Source: Candidatus Solirubrobacter pratensis (GTDB taxonomy: Bacteria > Actinomycetota > Thermoleophilia > Solirubrobacterales > Solirubrobacteraceae). Taken from it: a stretch of 64,000 bases of DNA. Below, in pieces: positions 8,711-16,319 of this stretch. Under the pieces are notes generated by a model. That model was not told the origin of the DNA. It ran no database searches and was given only the letters and a program-made list of their open reading frames with translations. The position numbers and the translations under genes were made by a program. Every line of letters begins with the position of its first letter. Position 1 is the first letter of the stretch. The stretch is from contig NZ_AUEK01000007.1 in NCBI RefSeq assembly GCF_000425945.1, positions 434,001 through 498,000 on the forward strand, in the 5' to 3' direction.

Positions 8711-9645
8711 GCCCGCGGCGCGGCCGGAGCGAACCCGTGTCCCAGCAGGACCGCCTCGGCCTCGCGATAGCGGCGGTTCATCGCCTCGGTCTCCATGAAC
8801 GTCATGAACAGCCGCTCGGCCGGCACGACCCACGCGCGCACGGTGCCCGCCCGCCCCGCCACGTTCTCCGCGGCCACGGCGCGGGAGAACGACGCCGAGA
8901 CGAACGAGGCGGTCTCCGGCTCCCGCGAGCCGCGGTACACGGTGACGGAGCGGCCGCCGAACAGCTCCTGCACGAACGCCATCCGGGCGAGCAGGTGCGC
9001 GGCCCGGCGCTCGCGCGACCAGGCGCCGTCGAACAGCGCCGGGTCGCGCACGACCTTCCCGCGGAACGGGCACAGGCCGAGCTCCGCGAGCACGATCGCG
9101 TGCCCCTTCACCAGCTCGCCGGACCACGGGTTGCTGACGAACCGCTCCGCGAAGGCGCGCTCGAGCTCGCCGACGCCGCGGTCGTCCATGAACGCGCCGA
9201 GCGCGCGGAAGAGCGCGGGCTCGCCCATCCGCTCCTCGGCGTAGGAGCCGAGCGCCGGCAGCGGGATCACCCATTCGCGCGCCGCCTCGCGCTCCTCGAG
9301 CAGCCGCGCGAAGCTGGAGGCGGGCGAGCGGGCGTCGATCACCAGCGGCCGGTCGAGCCGCGCGACGACCGCCTCGAGCTGCGCGACGTCGTCGCGCAGC
9401 GCGCCCCCGCGCGCGAACTGGAAGCGCGCGACGTCCTCGAACGGCACCTCCCAGACTGCGCCGGCGTCTTCGAACGCGTCCACGCGGACCGAGAACACGC
9501 CGGTCTCGAGCACCGTCCCGGCGATCGTGACCGGCGTCCTGCGCGGGTCGAGGAGCCGCCCGCGGTTGCCGGGCACGAGGTCCGCGAGCCGCCCGGGGCC
9601 GAAGTCCGCGTCGGGCGCCGCCTCGGCGTCGTGCTCGTAGATCAC
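8707..9645 (-). CDS. Putative ADP-ribosyltransferase-like protein (R-S-E type)
   Basis: This 312-residue protein is not assigned to a known family by simple reading. Its last 76 residues show the ordered signature of arginine-type ADP-ribosyltransferases: YRG (Arg238), FVSASFS (Ser250/252) and REAEAVLL (Glu295-x-Glu297), with the predicted strand AWVVP between. The N-terminal 110 residues look beta-rich and a helical middle links the two. No signal peptide is seen. The GTG start overlaps the transferase stop by 4 bases and the stop overlaps the kinase start by 4. The family call is inference from motif order and needs a profile search. Confidence 0.6.
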   Translation of the reverse strand: MIYEHDAEAAPDADFGPGRLADLVPGNRGRLLDPRRTPVTIAGTVLETGVFSVRVDAFEDAGAVWEVPFEDVARFQFARGGALRDDVAQLEAVVARLDRPLVIDARSPASSFARLLEEREAAREWVIPLPALGSYAEERMGEPALFRALGAFMDDRGVGELERAFAERFVSNPWSGELVKGHAIVLAELGLCPFRGKVVRDPALFDGAWSRERRAAHLLARMAFVQELFGGRSVTVYRGSREPETASFVSASFSRAVAAENVAGRAGTVRAWVVPAERLFMTFMETEAMNRRYREAEAVLLGHGFAPAAPRA

Positions 9646-10193
9646 CGCCGCGCGGTCGCCGGGCGGCGGCGCGGGAACGTCAGCAGCCGCAGATCGCCCA
9701 GCAGCGACCACGCCTCGACGTACGCGTCGTCGAGCTTGCAGGCCGAGTCGGGGTCGGTCGCCCAGCGCTGCGCGGGACCGATCAACCCCGGCGCCATCAG
9801 CCGCCGCGGGCCGGTGTAGAGCCCGCCCGGCGGCAGCGCGCGCGGGCCGACGAAGCTCAGGCGCCCCGTCAGCACGGAGAACAACAGCGGCACCTCGCGC
9901 ACGCCGATCCGCTCCAGCGCCGGCCCCAGCGGTCCAGGCAGCGGGCGGAAGCGCCACAGGCGCAGTCGGCGGCCGTCACGGCCGAGGCGCACGCGGCGCT
10001 CGAGCCAGCCGTGCTCGTCGGTCAGCAGCAGCAGCCACGCGAGCACGAGGAACGGCAGCAGCGCCGCCAGCATCGCGAGCGCCAGCACGAGGTCGAAGAC
10101 CCGCTTGGCGCCCAAGCGGACGCGGGCAGGCGGACGGTGGAGCCGCTCTGCGGCGCTCCGGACGTCCGGCGGACGTATCTGTGCGCGTTCCAT
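9642..10193 (-). CDS. Degenerate monotopic sugar-phosphate transferase
   Basis: This 183-residue protein matches the catalytic domain of bacterial sugar transferases (PglC/WcaJ type), which pass a phosphosugar to undecaprenyl phosphate. It has the KRVFDLVLALAMLAALLPF re-entrant helix, RVRLGRDGRRLRLWRFRP, and SFVGPRALPPG near 118-128. At the usual Asp-Glu catalytic pair (as in LDELxQL) it reads VREVPLL, so the Asp is Arg. It may be inactive or altered. ATG at 10193 is preferred over a longer frame because the transferase homology begins just after it. It is the first gene of the operon. Confidence 0.75.
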   Translation of the reverse strand: MERAQIRPPDVRSAAERLHRPPARVRLGAKRVFDLVLALAMLAALLPFLVLAWLLLLTDEHGWLERRVRLGRDGRRLRLWRFRPLPGPLGPALERIGVREVPLLFSVLTGRLSFVGPRALPPGGLYTGPRRLMAPGLIGPAQRWATDPDSACKLDDAYVEAWSLLGDLRLLTFPRRRPATARR

Positions 10194-10202
10194 CGCCGAC
10201 CT

Positions 10203-10299
10203 TGGAACCCGCCGCCTCCATGCGGGTAGACCTCGCGCTGCAGGGTTCCAGATGAAGGCCGGTTGCAAAAGGCCTACATCGCAATAACCGACATATGTC
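10203..10299 (-). promoter_or_regulatory. Leader with competing hairpins and a palindrome
   Basis: Upstream of the sugar transferase, TGGAACCC (10203-10210) pairs with GGGTTCCA (10243-10250). ACCCGC (10207-10212) can instead pair with GCGGGT (10222-10227). The two stems share 10207-10210, so they exclude each other. GACATATGTC at 10290-10299 is a 10-bp palindrome further upstream. The arrangement suggests an operator plus a leader RNA switch, but no ligand is implied. Confidence 0.35.
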
Positions 10300-10323
10300 C
10301 GATACGGCCTACGTCCGACCGGA

Positions 10324-10824
10324 CTATCCGCCGAATGGGCGAAGGACCTCGTCACCCTCGAGCGGCCGCAGCTCCTCCGCGTAGGAGAGCGCGTGACGGC
10401 GCAGCTCGCCGCCGGGAAGGATCTCGTAGGAACCCATCCGCCACAGCGGCGGCGAGTAGGCGTGGATCGTCACGGCCGGCGCCGCGCCGGTGTGCCGCAC
10501 GCGGTGGATGTCCGCGGCGCTGAAGTGGAACGCCTCGCCGGCCGCGAACTCCCGCGTGACGGGCGGGGCGCCGAGCAGGAGCCGGTCCTCCGCCACGGCG
10601 CCCCCGACCACCGCCACGGCGCCGGAGGACAGGTCGTGATCATGGAAGCCGGTGTCGTGGTCGTCCATCCAGCAGATGAGCCAGATCGCCAGGTCCGCGT
10701 CGCGCCGGAGCTCCTCGTAGACGCGCTGCTGAGGGTCGTGGCGCACGAGGTGCGCCCAGCGCTCGGGCGCCGCGGCGAGGCGCTGCACGACGGCGACGAG
10801 CTCGGGTCCGCTCAGCTCGCCCAT
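10324..10824 (-). CDS. Cysteine dioxygenase-like cupin protein
   Basis: This 166-residue cupin is similar to type I cysteine dioxygenases, which oxidise cysteine or related thiols to sulfinates using Fe(II). The metal-binding FHDHD near residue 75 and IHRVRH near 125 fit the cupin motifs. CWMDDHDTGFHDHD resembles the bacterial CDO core. The start overlaps the end of the upstream amidohydrolase by 13 bases. The thiol substrate is not determined. Confidence 0.8.
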   Translation of the reverse strand: MGELSGPELVAVVQRLAAAPERWAHLVRHDPQQRVYEELRRDADLAIWLICWMDDHDTGFHDHDLSSGAVAVVGGAVAEDRLLLGAPPVTREFAAGEAFHFSAADIHRVRHTGAAPAVTIHAYSPPLWRMGSYEILPGGELRRHALSYAEELRPLEGDEVLRPFGG

Positions 10825-11708
10825 GCCGCCGCCGGGATGAACGCCTCGTGGTTGACGGTGGTGATCGCGTGCTCGGCGGCTCGGCCGAGCGAGGCGAGTG
10901 ACTGCGGGGCGACGACGGGACGGTCGGAGCCGTACAGCAGCCGGTCCACGCCGACGGCGCGCAGCATCGCGTCGACCGCGTGCGGGCCGTACGACGACGT
11001 GTCGAACGCCGTCAGCGCGTCGTGCACCGCGCCGGCCGGCCCGCCACGCGCGGCGAGGCGCTCGGCGTGCAGCGGCGCGAGGCCGGCGAGCATGGCGAAC
11101 ACGACGCGCAGCGCGGGCTGCTGCGGCCTCCCCCACGCCGCCCACGCGTGCCAGGCGGCGGCCATCTCGGCGACGTAGCCGTTGAGCGCCGGCCACCACG
11201 CCGGCACGTCCGCGGCCGCCGCCGGCCCGGGATGGATGAGCAGCGGAGCGCCGCGCGCGGCGAGGCGCTCCAGCGCGGGCCCGAGCGCGTGCAGGCCCGC
11301 CGCGGTGGACAGCGCGCCGGCCGGCAGGCAGAGACCGGCGGCGCCGTCGTCGAGCAGCGCGTCGACGCGCTCGGGCGATGGGTCGGCGAGCACGAGGCCC
11401 GCCCACAGCTCGAAGGGCGGCCCGAGCTCGCGCACGCCGGCGTGGAAGGCGTCCAGCAGGGCCTCGGCGTCCGGCAGCGACTCGAGCCCGAGCGGGCTCG
11501 ACGGCGCGATCAGGACGCGCTGCAGGCCGTCGGCCGCCGCGAGCGCGTCGCGCTCGCCCGGATCTTGGTCGCGCGGGTCCACGGGCGAGGGCGGCTCGCC
11601 CGCCAGCTCGAGCAGCCCGTGACGGATGCGGGGGAGCGCCGTGCGGCGCGCCAGGGAGGAGAGCAGCGCTTCAGGCCAGAAGTGCTGATGAATGTCGGCG
11701 CGCCGCAC
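10812..11708 (-). CDS. Amidohydrolase-family protein (amidohydro_2 type)
   Basis: This TIM-barrel metal-dependent hydrolase/decarboxylase of about 298 residues has DIHQH at the N-terminus (HxH motif), LLIHPGP in the middle and LLYGSDRP near the C-terminus, the motif order of ACMSD/TIM-barrel decarboxylase relatives. GTG at 11708 is preferred over the upstream GTG at 11729, because that codon lies at or upstream of the predicted -10 box (11719-11724). It is co-transcribed with the cysteine dioxygenase-like gene. The reaction is unknown. Confidence 0.78.
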   Translation of the reverse strand: MRRADIHQHFWPEALLSSLARRTALPRIRHGLLELAGEPPSPVDPRDQDPGERDALAAADGLQRVLIAPSSPLGLESLPDAEALLDAFHAGVRELGPPFELWAGLVLADPSPERVDALLDDGAAGLCLPAGALSTAAGLHALGPALERLAARGAPLLIHPGPAAAADVPAWWPALNGYVAEMAAAWHAWAAWGRPQQPALRVVFAMLAGLAPLHAERLAARGGPAGAVHDALTAFDTSSYGPHAVDAMLRAVGVDRLLYGSDRPVVAPQSLASLGRAAEHAITTVNHEAFIPAAAWAS

Positions 11709-11718
11709 GGTACGCCAG

Positions 11719-11748
11719 ACTATATCCACTAATCCGATAGGGATTCAA
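11719..11748 (-). promoter_or_regulatory. Promoter and operator-like site of amidohydrolase/CDO operon
   Basis: On the minus strand, TTGAAT (11743-11748) and TATAGT (11719-11724) are separated by 18 bp and look like -35 and -10 boxes. Between them, AATCCCTATCGGATT (11731-11745) is an imperfect inverted repeat close to the mtoX palindrome AATCCCTGCAGGGATT. The -35 box overlaps the stop of the HTH-TOBE gene. Confidence 0.6.
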
Positions 11749-12134
11749 GAGTTTGTCCGCTCGACCATGACGGAAGTCGCCTTGACGGCCGCCGTGGCGG
11801 GCACGCCGGGCGCCAGCCCGAGCTCCTCCACGGAGTCGCGCGTGATCGCCGCGGTGACGCGGAACGGGCCGGCCTCGATCTCGACCAGCGCCATCACGCC
11901 GTCGACCTCGACGGACGTGACGATGCCCGGGAACCGGTTGCGGGCCGACAGCGTGTCGCCCGTCGGGTGCCGGCGCGGCGTCGCGGACAGGCGCTCGATC
12001 TCGTCCTCCGGCACGAGCCGGCGGTTGCGCGAGTCGCGCACCGTGCGCAGCTTGCCGGCGCGGTCCCAGCGGCGCAGCGTGTCGGCGCTCACGCCGAGCG
12101 CGCGCGCCGCCTCTCCGAGCGTCAGCTCGGCCAT
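11745..12134 (-). CDS. HTH-TOBE (molybdate-binding) regulator
   Basis: This 129-residue protein has an N-terminal excisionase/MerR-like helix-turn-helix (LTLGEAARALGVSADTLRRW, residues about 4-23). The C-terminal part is a TOBE/Mop domain (about 68-126; SARNRFPGIV ... VMALVEIEAGPFRVTAAIT). This pairing is known from molybdate- or tungstate-sensing regulators. The gene overlaps the moaD-moaE fusion by 13 bases, and the moaC operon diverges nearby. Molybdate-responsive control of local molybdenum genes is likely, but the targets are inferred. Confidence 0.85.
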   Translation of the reverse strand: MAELTLGEAARALGVSADTLRRWDRAGKLRTVRDSRNRRLVPEDEIERLSATPRRHPTGDTLSARNRFPGIVTSVEVDGVMALVEIEAGPFRVTAAITRDSVEELGLAPGVPATAAVKATSVMVERTNS

Positions 12135-12799
12135 TCGGGGAGCGTTCCCTCGACGCGGCGCGGACCGGCCTCGGTGAGCTCGACCTTCCAGATCGGCGCC
12201 TCCGCCTTGACGCGATCGATCAATGCGCGCGCTCCGGCGAACGCCTCGCCGCGGTGCGGCGCTGACGCGGCGACGATGACCGACGGCTCGGACAGCGGCA
12301 CGCGCCCGCTGCGGTGCACGAGCGCGACGGCGCACAGCCCGTGACGCTCGGCCTCCTCCTCACCGATCGCGCGCAGCTTGGCCTCGGCCATCTCGGCGTA
12401 GGCCTCGTAGTCGAGCGCCTCGAGCTCGCGCGTGACGCCCTCGAAGGTGACGACCGCACCGGCGCGCGGATCGCGCACCGCGGCGGAGACGGCGGCGAGG
12501 TCGAGCGGAGCGCCGACCACGGCGACCAGGCGCACGACGGCGGGCGCGGCGTCGAGCGCGCCGCCGCTCACCGGCGGCACCAGCGCGACCTCGTCGCTCT
12601 CCCCCACGATCGCGTCCGCGGCGGCGTACTCGCGGTTGAGCGCGACGATGCACGAGCGCGGCGCGAGCTCGCCCACGGGCGTCGATCCCATGGCCTCGAG
12701 CAGGTCCGCCACCGACGCGCCGTCGGGGAGCTCGACCTCGACGCGGTCGGCACCCGCCCGCTCGCGCAGGCCGGCGAACAGGCGTACGGAGATCCTCAC
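12122..12799 (-). CDS. moaDE: MoaD-MoaE fusion, molybdopterin synthase
   Basis: This 225-residue protein joins both subunits of molybdopterin synthase. MoaD covers residues 1-80, with a ubiquitin-like fold ending VALVPPVSGG. MoaE covers about 85-225, with AVVTFEGVTRE, HRSGRVPLSEPSVIVAASAPHR and the catalytic-lysine region KAEAPIWKVE. MoaD normally needs a free C-terminal Gly-Gly to carry sulfur, so the fusion should be cut after GG, as reported for M. tuberculosis MoaX. GTG is the start, 7 nt after a TAGCAT -10 element. Confidence 0.93.
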   Translation of the reverse strand: MRISVRLFAGLRERAGADRVEVELPDGASVADLLEAMGSTPVGELAPRSCIVALNREYAAADAIVGESDEVALVPPVSGGALDAAPAVVRLVAVVGAPLDLAAVSAAVRDPRAGAVVTFEGVTRELEALDYEAYAEMAEAKLRAIGEEEAERHGLCAVALVHRSGRVPLSEPSVIVAASAPHRGEAFAGARALIDRVKAEAPIWKVELTEAGPRRVEGTLPEWPS

Positions 12800-12806
12800 C
12801 CAACGG

Positions 12807-12920
12807 ATGCTAGTGGCCGCCGCGCAGCCGGGGCGCGAGCTCGTTCGCGGGCTGCGGGCGGCCCAGGTGGTAGCGCTGTACGAAGTCGCACGGGAGCGGA
12901 AGTCGAGCGGCAGATAGCAT
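12807..12920. promoter_or_regulatory. Divergent moaDE / moaC promoter region
   Basis: TAGCAT occurs on the minus strand at 12807-12812, 7 nt before the moaDE GTG. It occurs again on the plus strand at 12915-12920, 7 nt before the moaC ATG at 12928. The identical boxes and spacing suggest two divergent leaderless transcripts. The stretch between them holds no gene I can support. Confidence 0.6.
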
Positions 12921-12927
12921 GCGATCG

Positions 12928-13404
12928 ATGGAAACCGCGCTGACCCATCTCGACGCCGCGGGCAACGCGCGAATGGTCGACGTCAGCGAGAAGACCGAGA
13001 CGGTCCGCTGGGCGCGCGCCCGCGCGGTCGTCCGGATGTCACCGCAGGCCGCCGCGCGCGTCGCCGCCGGGGACGCGCCGAAGGGCGACGTCGCCACCGT
13101 CGCGCGCCTTGCCGCGATCCAGGCCGCCAAGCGCACCGACGAGCTGATCCCGCTCGCGCACTCGCTCCCGCTCACCCACGTGGAGCCGGCCGTGACCGTC
13201 GACGCCGAGGCGGGGACCGTCACGCTCGTGGCCGAGGCGCGCACGAGCGCGCGCACGGGCGTGGAGATGGAGGCGATGGTGGCGTGCAGCGTCGGCGCGC
13301 TGGCCGTGTACGACATGGTCAAGGGCATCGAGCCCGGCGTCGTGATCGAGCGCGTCGAGCTCCTGGACAAGACCGGCGGGAAATCGGACTTCCACCGCGC
13401 ATGA
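12928..13404 (+). CDS. moaC: Cyclic pyranopterin monophosphate synthase MoaC
   Basis: MoaC converts the MoaA product to cyclic pyranopterin monophosphate. Visible family motifs are MVDVSEK near the start, KRTDELIPLAHSLPLTHV, EMEAMVACSVGALAVYDMVK and the terminal KTGGKSD. ATG at 12928 is chosen because the -10 box TAGCAT overlaps the earlier in-frame ATG at 12919 and sits 7 nt before this one. The stop overlaps the moaA ATG. The family's usual LIPLCH reads LIPLAH here. Confidence 0.94.
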   Translation: METALTHLDAAGNARMVDVSEKTETVRWARARAVVRMSPQAAARVAAGDAPKGDVATVARLAAIQAAKRTDELIPLAHSLPLTHVEPAVTVDAEAGTVTLVAEARTSARTGVEMEAMVACSVGALAVYDMVKGIEPGVVIERVELLDKTGGKSDFHRA

Positions 13405-14396
13405 CCCGCCCCCGGCTCTACGACGGCCATGGCCGCGAGATCGGCGACGTCCGCATCTCGGTCACCGACCGCTGCAACTTCCGCTGCCAGTACTGCATGC
13501 CCGCCGAAGGGCTGCCGTGGCTGGACCGCGACGACCTCCTGACCTACGAGGAGATCGCGCGCCTCGTCGGGCTGCTGGCGTCGATGGGCGTGCACGACGT
13601 GCGCCTGACGGGCGGCGAGCCGCTGGCCCGGCGCGAGCTGTGGCGCCTGGTGGAGCTGCTGTCGGCCGACGAGAACGTCCATGACCTCTCGCTCACGACC
13701 AACGGCTACCTGCTCGAGCGCCAGGTGGAGAAGCTCGTGCGCGCGGGGCTGCGGCGCGTGAACGTCTCGCTCGACGCGCTCGCGCCGGACCGCTTCTTCC
13801 AGCTCACGCGCCGCAATTCGCTGCGCCAGGTGCTCGAGGGGCTGGCGGCCGCCGAGCGCCACCCGGAGCTGCGGCCGATCAAGGTCAACGTCGTCGCGCT
13901 GAAGGACTTCACCGAGGACGAGGTCGTGCGCTTCGCGGAGTTCGCGCGCAAGCACCCGTACGAGGTCCGCTTCATCGAGTTCATGCCGCTCGACGCCGAC
14001 CGCACATGGTCGCGCGACCGCGTGCTGCCCAACGCGGAGGTCCGGCGGCTGATCGACGCCGCGTACCCGCTCGAGCCGCTCGGGCGCGAGCGCCACGGCA
14101 CCGCGCGGCGCTGGCGGTTCGCCGACGGGCAGGGCGAGATCGGCTTCATCTCCCCCGTCAGCGAGCCGTTCTGCGGCGACTGCAACCGCATCCGCGTGAC
14201 GGCCGAGGGCAAGCTGCGCACGTGCCTGTTCTCGATGACCGAGACCGACCTGCGCGCGCCGATGCGCTCGGGGGCGTCCGACGAGGAGCTCGAGGCGATC
14301 GTGCGCGAGGCGGTGTGGGCGAAGGAGCTCAAGCACCACGTCAACGACGAGGGCTTCGTGCAGCCGGCGCGCACGATGTCCCAGATCGGCGGATGA
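13401..14396 (+). CDS. moaA: GTP 3',8-cyclase MoaA (radical SAM)
   Basis: This 331-residue radical SAM enzyme performs the first step of molybdenum cofactor synthesis. The SAM cluster motif CNFRCQYC is near residue 29. The C-terminal second cluster is FCGDCNRIR plus LRTCLF, and the protein ends in the conserved Gly-Gly. TGGEPL is also present. The start overlaps moaC (ATGA) and the stop overlaps the moeA start (ATGA), so moaC-moaA-moeA is one operon. Confidence 0.96.
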   Translation: MTRPRLYDGHGREIGDVRISVTDRCNFRCQYCMPAEGLPWLDRDDLLTYEEIARLVGLLASMGVHDVRLTGGEPLARRELWRLVELLSADENVHDLSLTTNGYLLERQVEKLVRAGLRRVNVSLDALAPDRFFQLTRRNSLRQVLEGLAAAERHPELRPIKVNVVALKDFTEDEVVRFAEFARKHPYEVRFIEFMPLDADRTWSRDRVLPNAEVRRLIDAAYPLEPLGRERHGTARRWRFADGQGEIGFISPVSEPFCGDCNRIRVTAEGKLRTCLFSMTETDLRAPMRSGASDEELEAIVREAVWAKELKHHVNDEGFVQPARTMSQIGG

Positions 14397-15589
14397 AGGA
14401 CCTCGACGAGGCGCTCGCGGCGGTCCTGGACGAGATCCGGCCGCTGCCCGGGGAGCGCGCGACGCTGGAGGCGGCGGCCGGGCGCGTCTTGACGGACGCC
14501 GTCGGCGCCGTGGTGGACCTGCCGCCGTTCGACCGCTCGGCGATGGACGGCTTCGCCGTGCGCGCCGCCGACGTGGCGGCGGCCGGCGCATCGCTGCGCG
14601 TGCTCGGCGACGCCGCCGCCGGCGGCGAGGAAGGCGCGACCGTCGTCGCGGGCACCGCGGTGCGCATCTCCACCGGCGCCGCGATCCCGCCGGGCGCCGA
14701 CGCGATCCTGCGCGTCGAGGACGCCGACGCGAGCAACGGGACGGTCGTGGCCACCGCGGGCGTCTCCCCCGGCCTGCACGTGCGCCGGCGCGGCGAGGAC
14801 GTCCACGAGGGCGACGTGCTCGCCCGGGCCGGCGATGTGCTGACGCTGCCGCGGCTGAGCTCGCTCGCCTCCGCGGGCGTCGGCGAGGTGCCGGTCCACC
14901 GGCGCCCGCGGCTGCACCTGATCGTCACGGGCTCCGAGTTGCTGCCCACGGGCGCGCCGCCCGAGCCGGGGAAGATCCACGAGTCCAACGGGCTGATGGT
15001 GCGGCTGATGGCCGCGCGCGCGGGCGGGGAGGTCTTCGACCACGGCGTGATCGGCGATGACGCGGCGGCGACGCGGGACGCGGTCCGTGCCGGGCTCGAG
15101 GGCGATGTGCTGGTCGTCTCCGGCGGCGTCTCGGTCGGGCCGCACGATCACGTCAAGCCCGCGTTCGAGGCCGAGGGCGTCGACGAGGTGTTCTGGCGCG
15201 TGCGTATCAAGCCGGGCAAGCCGCTGTGGTTCGGGCGGCGTGGGAGCACGCTCGTGTTCGGGCTGCCGGGCAACCCGCTGTCCTCGATCGTCGGGATGGC
15301 GCTGTTCGTCGTGCCGGCGCTCAGGCGGCTGGCGGGAGAGGCGGGCGCGCGACCGCGGTTCGAGCGCGGGCGGCTCGGCGAGGCGGCCGGACCGTCGGAC
15401 GGCCGCACGACGCTGCTCACCTCGAAGCTCATCCCCGCCGCCGACGGCGTGCTCGAGGCGTTCCCGACCGAGCGCCAGGGCTCGCATATGACCGGCGCGC
15501 TGGGCGAGAGCGACGGCTTCGCGATCGCCCCGCACGGCTCGGGCCCGCTGCCGGCGGGCGCGGAGGTCGACCTCCTAAGGCTCTATTAG
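14393..15589 (+). CDS. moeA: Molybdopterin molybdenumtransferase MoeA
   Basis: This 398-residue enzyme inserts molybdate into adenylylated molybdopterin. Motifs include PPFDRSAMDGFAV near residue 43, RISTGAAIPPGADA, VTGSELLPTG, VSGGVSVGPHDHVK and GLPGNPLSS. It is the third gene of the moaC-moaA-moeA operon. The last 15 bases overlap the convergent TetR-family gene. Confidence 0.95.
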   Translation: MKDLDEALAAVLDEIRPLPGERATLEAAAGRVLTDAVGAVVDLPPFDRSAMDGFAVRAADVAAAGASLRVLGDAAAGGEEGATVVAGTAVRISTGAAIPPGADAILRVEDADASNGTVVATAGVSPGLHVRRRGEDVHEGDVLARAGDVLTLPRLSSLASAGVGEVPVHRRPRLHLIVTGSELLPTGAPPEPGKIHESNGLMVRLMAARAGGEVFDHGVIGDDAAATRDAVRAGLEGDVLVVSGGVSVGPHDHVKPAFEAEGVDEVFWRVRIKPGKPLWFGRRGSTLVFGLPGNPLSSIVGMALFVVPALRRLAGEAGARPRFERGRLGEAAGPSDGRTTLLTSKLIPAADGVLEAFPTERQGSHMTGALGESDGFAIAPHGSGPLPAGAEVDLLRLY

Positions 15590-16144
15590 CTCGCTGAGCA
15601 GCGCGCCCACGCTCCACTCCGTGAAGTGGGCGTGCGTCCAGCCGCGCTCCTCGACCAGGTGCGCGTACGCGGACGGGTGCAGGTGCGACCACACCCAGTC
15701 GGTCGCCGTCCCGGTCGTCCAGCCGGGCGAGAGCTCGACGCGGGCGAGCGCCTCGCCGAAGCGCGCGTGCAGCTCGCGCATGCGCTCCTGCCAGGCGGAG
15801 GCGCCCTCGTCGCCGGTGATCGAGGCGGCCTCGAGCGCACGGGCGACCGGCAGGATCCGCGGCAGGTGCGCGCACCACGCGCGCATCAGCTGCTCCAGCG
15901 CGAGCACCGGCTGCGGCGCTTCGGCGAGCTCGGTCAGTGCGCTCGTGCCGTCGAGGTGCGCGGCGAGCGCGGTCAGCAGACCGGCGCGGTTGCCGTAGTG
16001 GAAGTACACGAGCTGGCGGGAGACGCCGGCGTCCGTCGCGATCGCGCGGACCGAGATCGCCGCCGCCCCGTGCTCGCGCACGCGCCGGAGCGCGGCGTCG
16101 AGGATCTGAGAGCGCGTCTCGGCCGACAGTTCGGTGGTGGTCAC
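15575..16144 (-). CDS. TetR/AcrR-family transcriptional regulator
   Basis: This 189-residue protein has the TetR N-terminal DNA-binding domain: RSQILDAALRRVREHG, then ISVRAIATDAGVSRQLVYFHYG. A helical ligand-binding domain follows. It starts with GTG. A near-palindrome, TTGTCACGTGTCAA, 10 bases upstream of the start is a candidate autoregulatory operator. Its targets are unknown. No flanking gene looks like an obvious effector-linked partner. Confidence 0.88.
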   Translation of the reverse strand: MTTTELSAETRSQILDAALRRVREHGAAAISVRAIATDAGVSRQLVYFHYGNRAGLLTALAAHLDGTSALTELAEAPQPVLALEQLMRAWCAHLPRILPVARALEAASITGDEGASAWQERMRELHARFGEALARVELSPGWTTGTATDWVWSHLHPSAYAHLVEERGWTHAHFTEWSVGALLSELIEP

Positions 16145-16153
16145 GCGCGAATG

Positions 16154-16167
16154 TTGTCACGTGTCAA
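16154..16167 (-). promoter_or_regulatory. Candidate TetR operator
   Basis: TTGTCACGTGTCAA is a 14-bp inverted repeat with a CACGTG centre and one mismatched pair. It lies 10 bases upstream of the TetR gene start, a position expected for self-repression. Confidence 0.45.
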
Positions 16168-16319
16168 TGACGGAACCGCGGGTCGCGACCGGCTCAGACT
16201 CCGGAACGATGCCCGGGCGGCGTGCACTCAACCGCGCGCTGCTCGAGCGGCAGGGGCTCCTGCGGCGCTGGAGCGCGACGCCGGCCGAGGAGCGCAGTTC
16301 GCCGGTCCCTACAGAGCCG

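Noticed and set aside
8707-9645. Toxin-antitoxin or secreted effector reading of the ART-like gene
   Set aside because: No signal peptide, no small antitoxin-like neighbour and no immunity gene; the partners are a kinase and a sugar transferase, so a toxin role is not supported.
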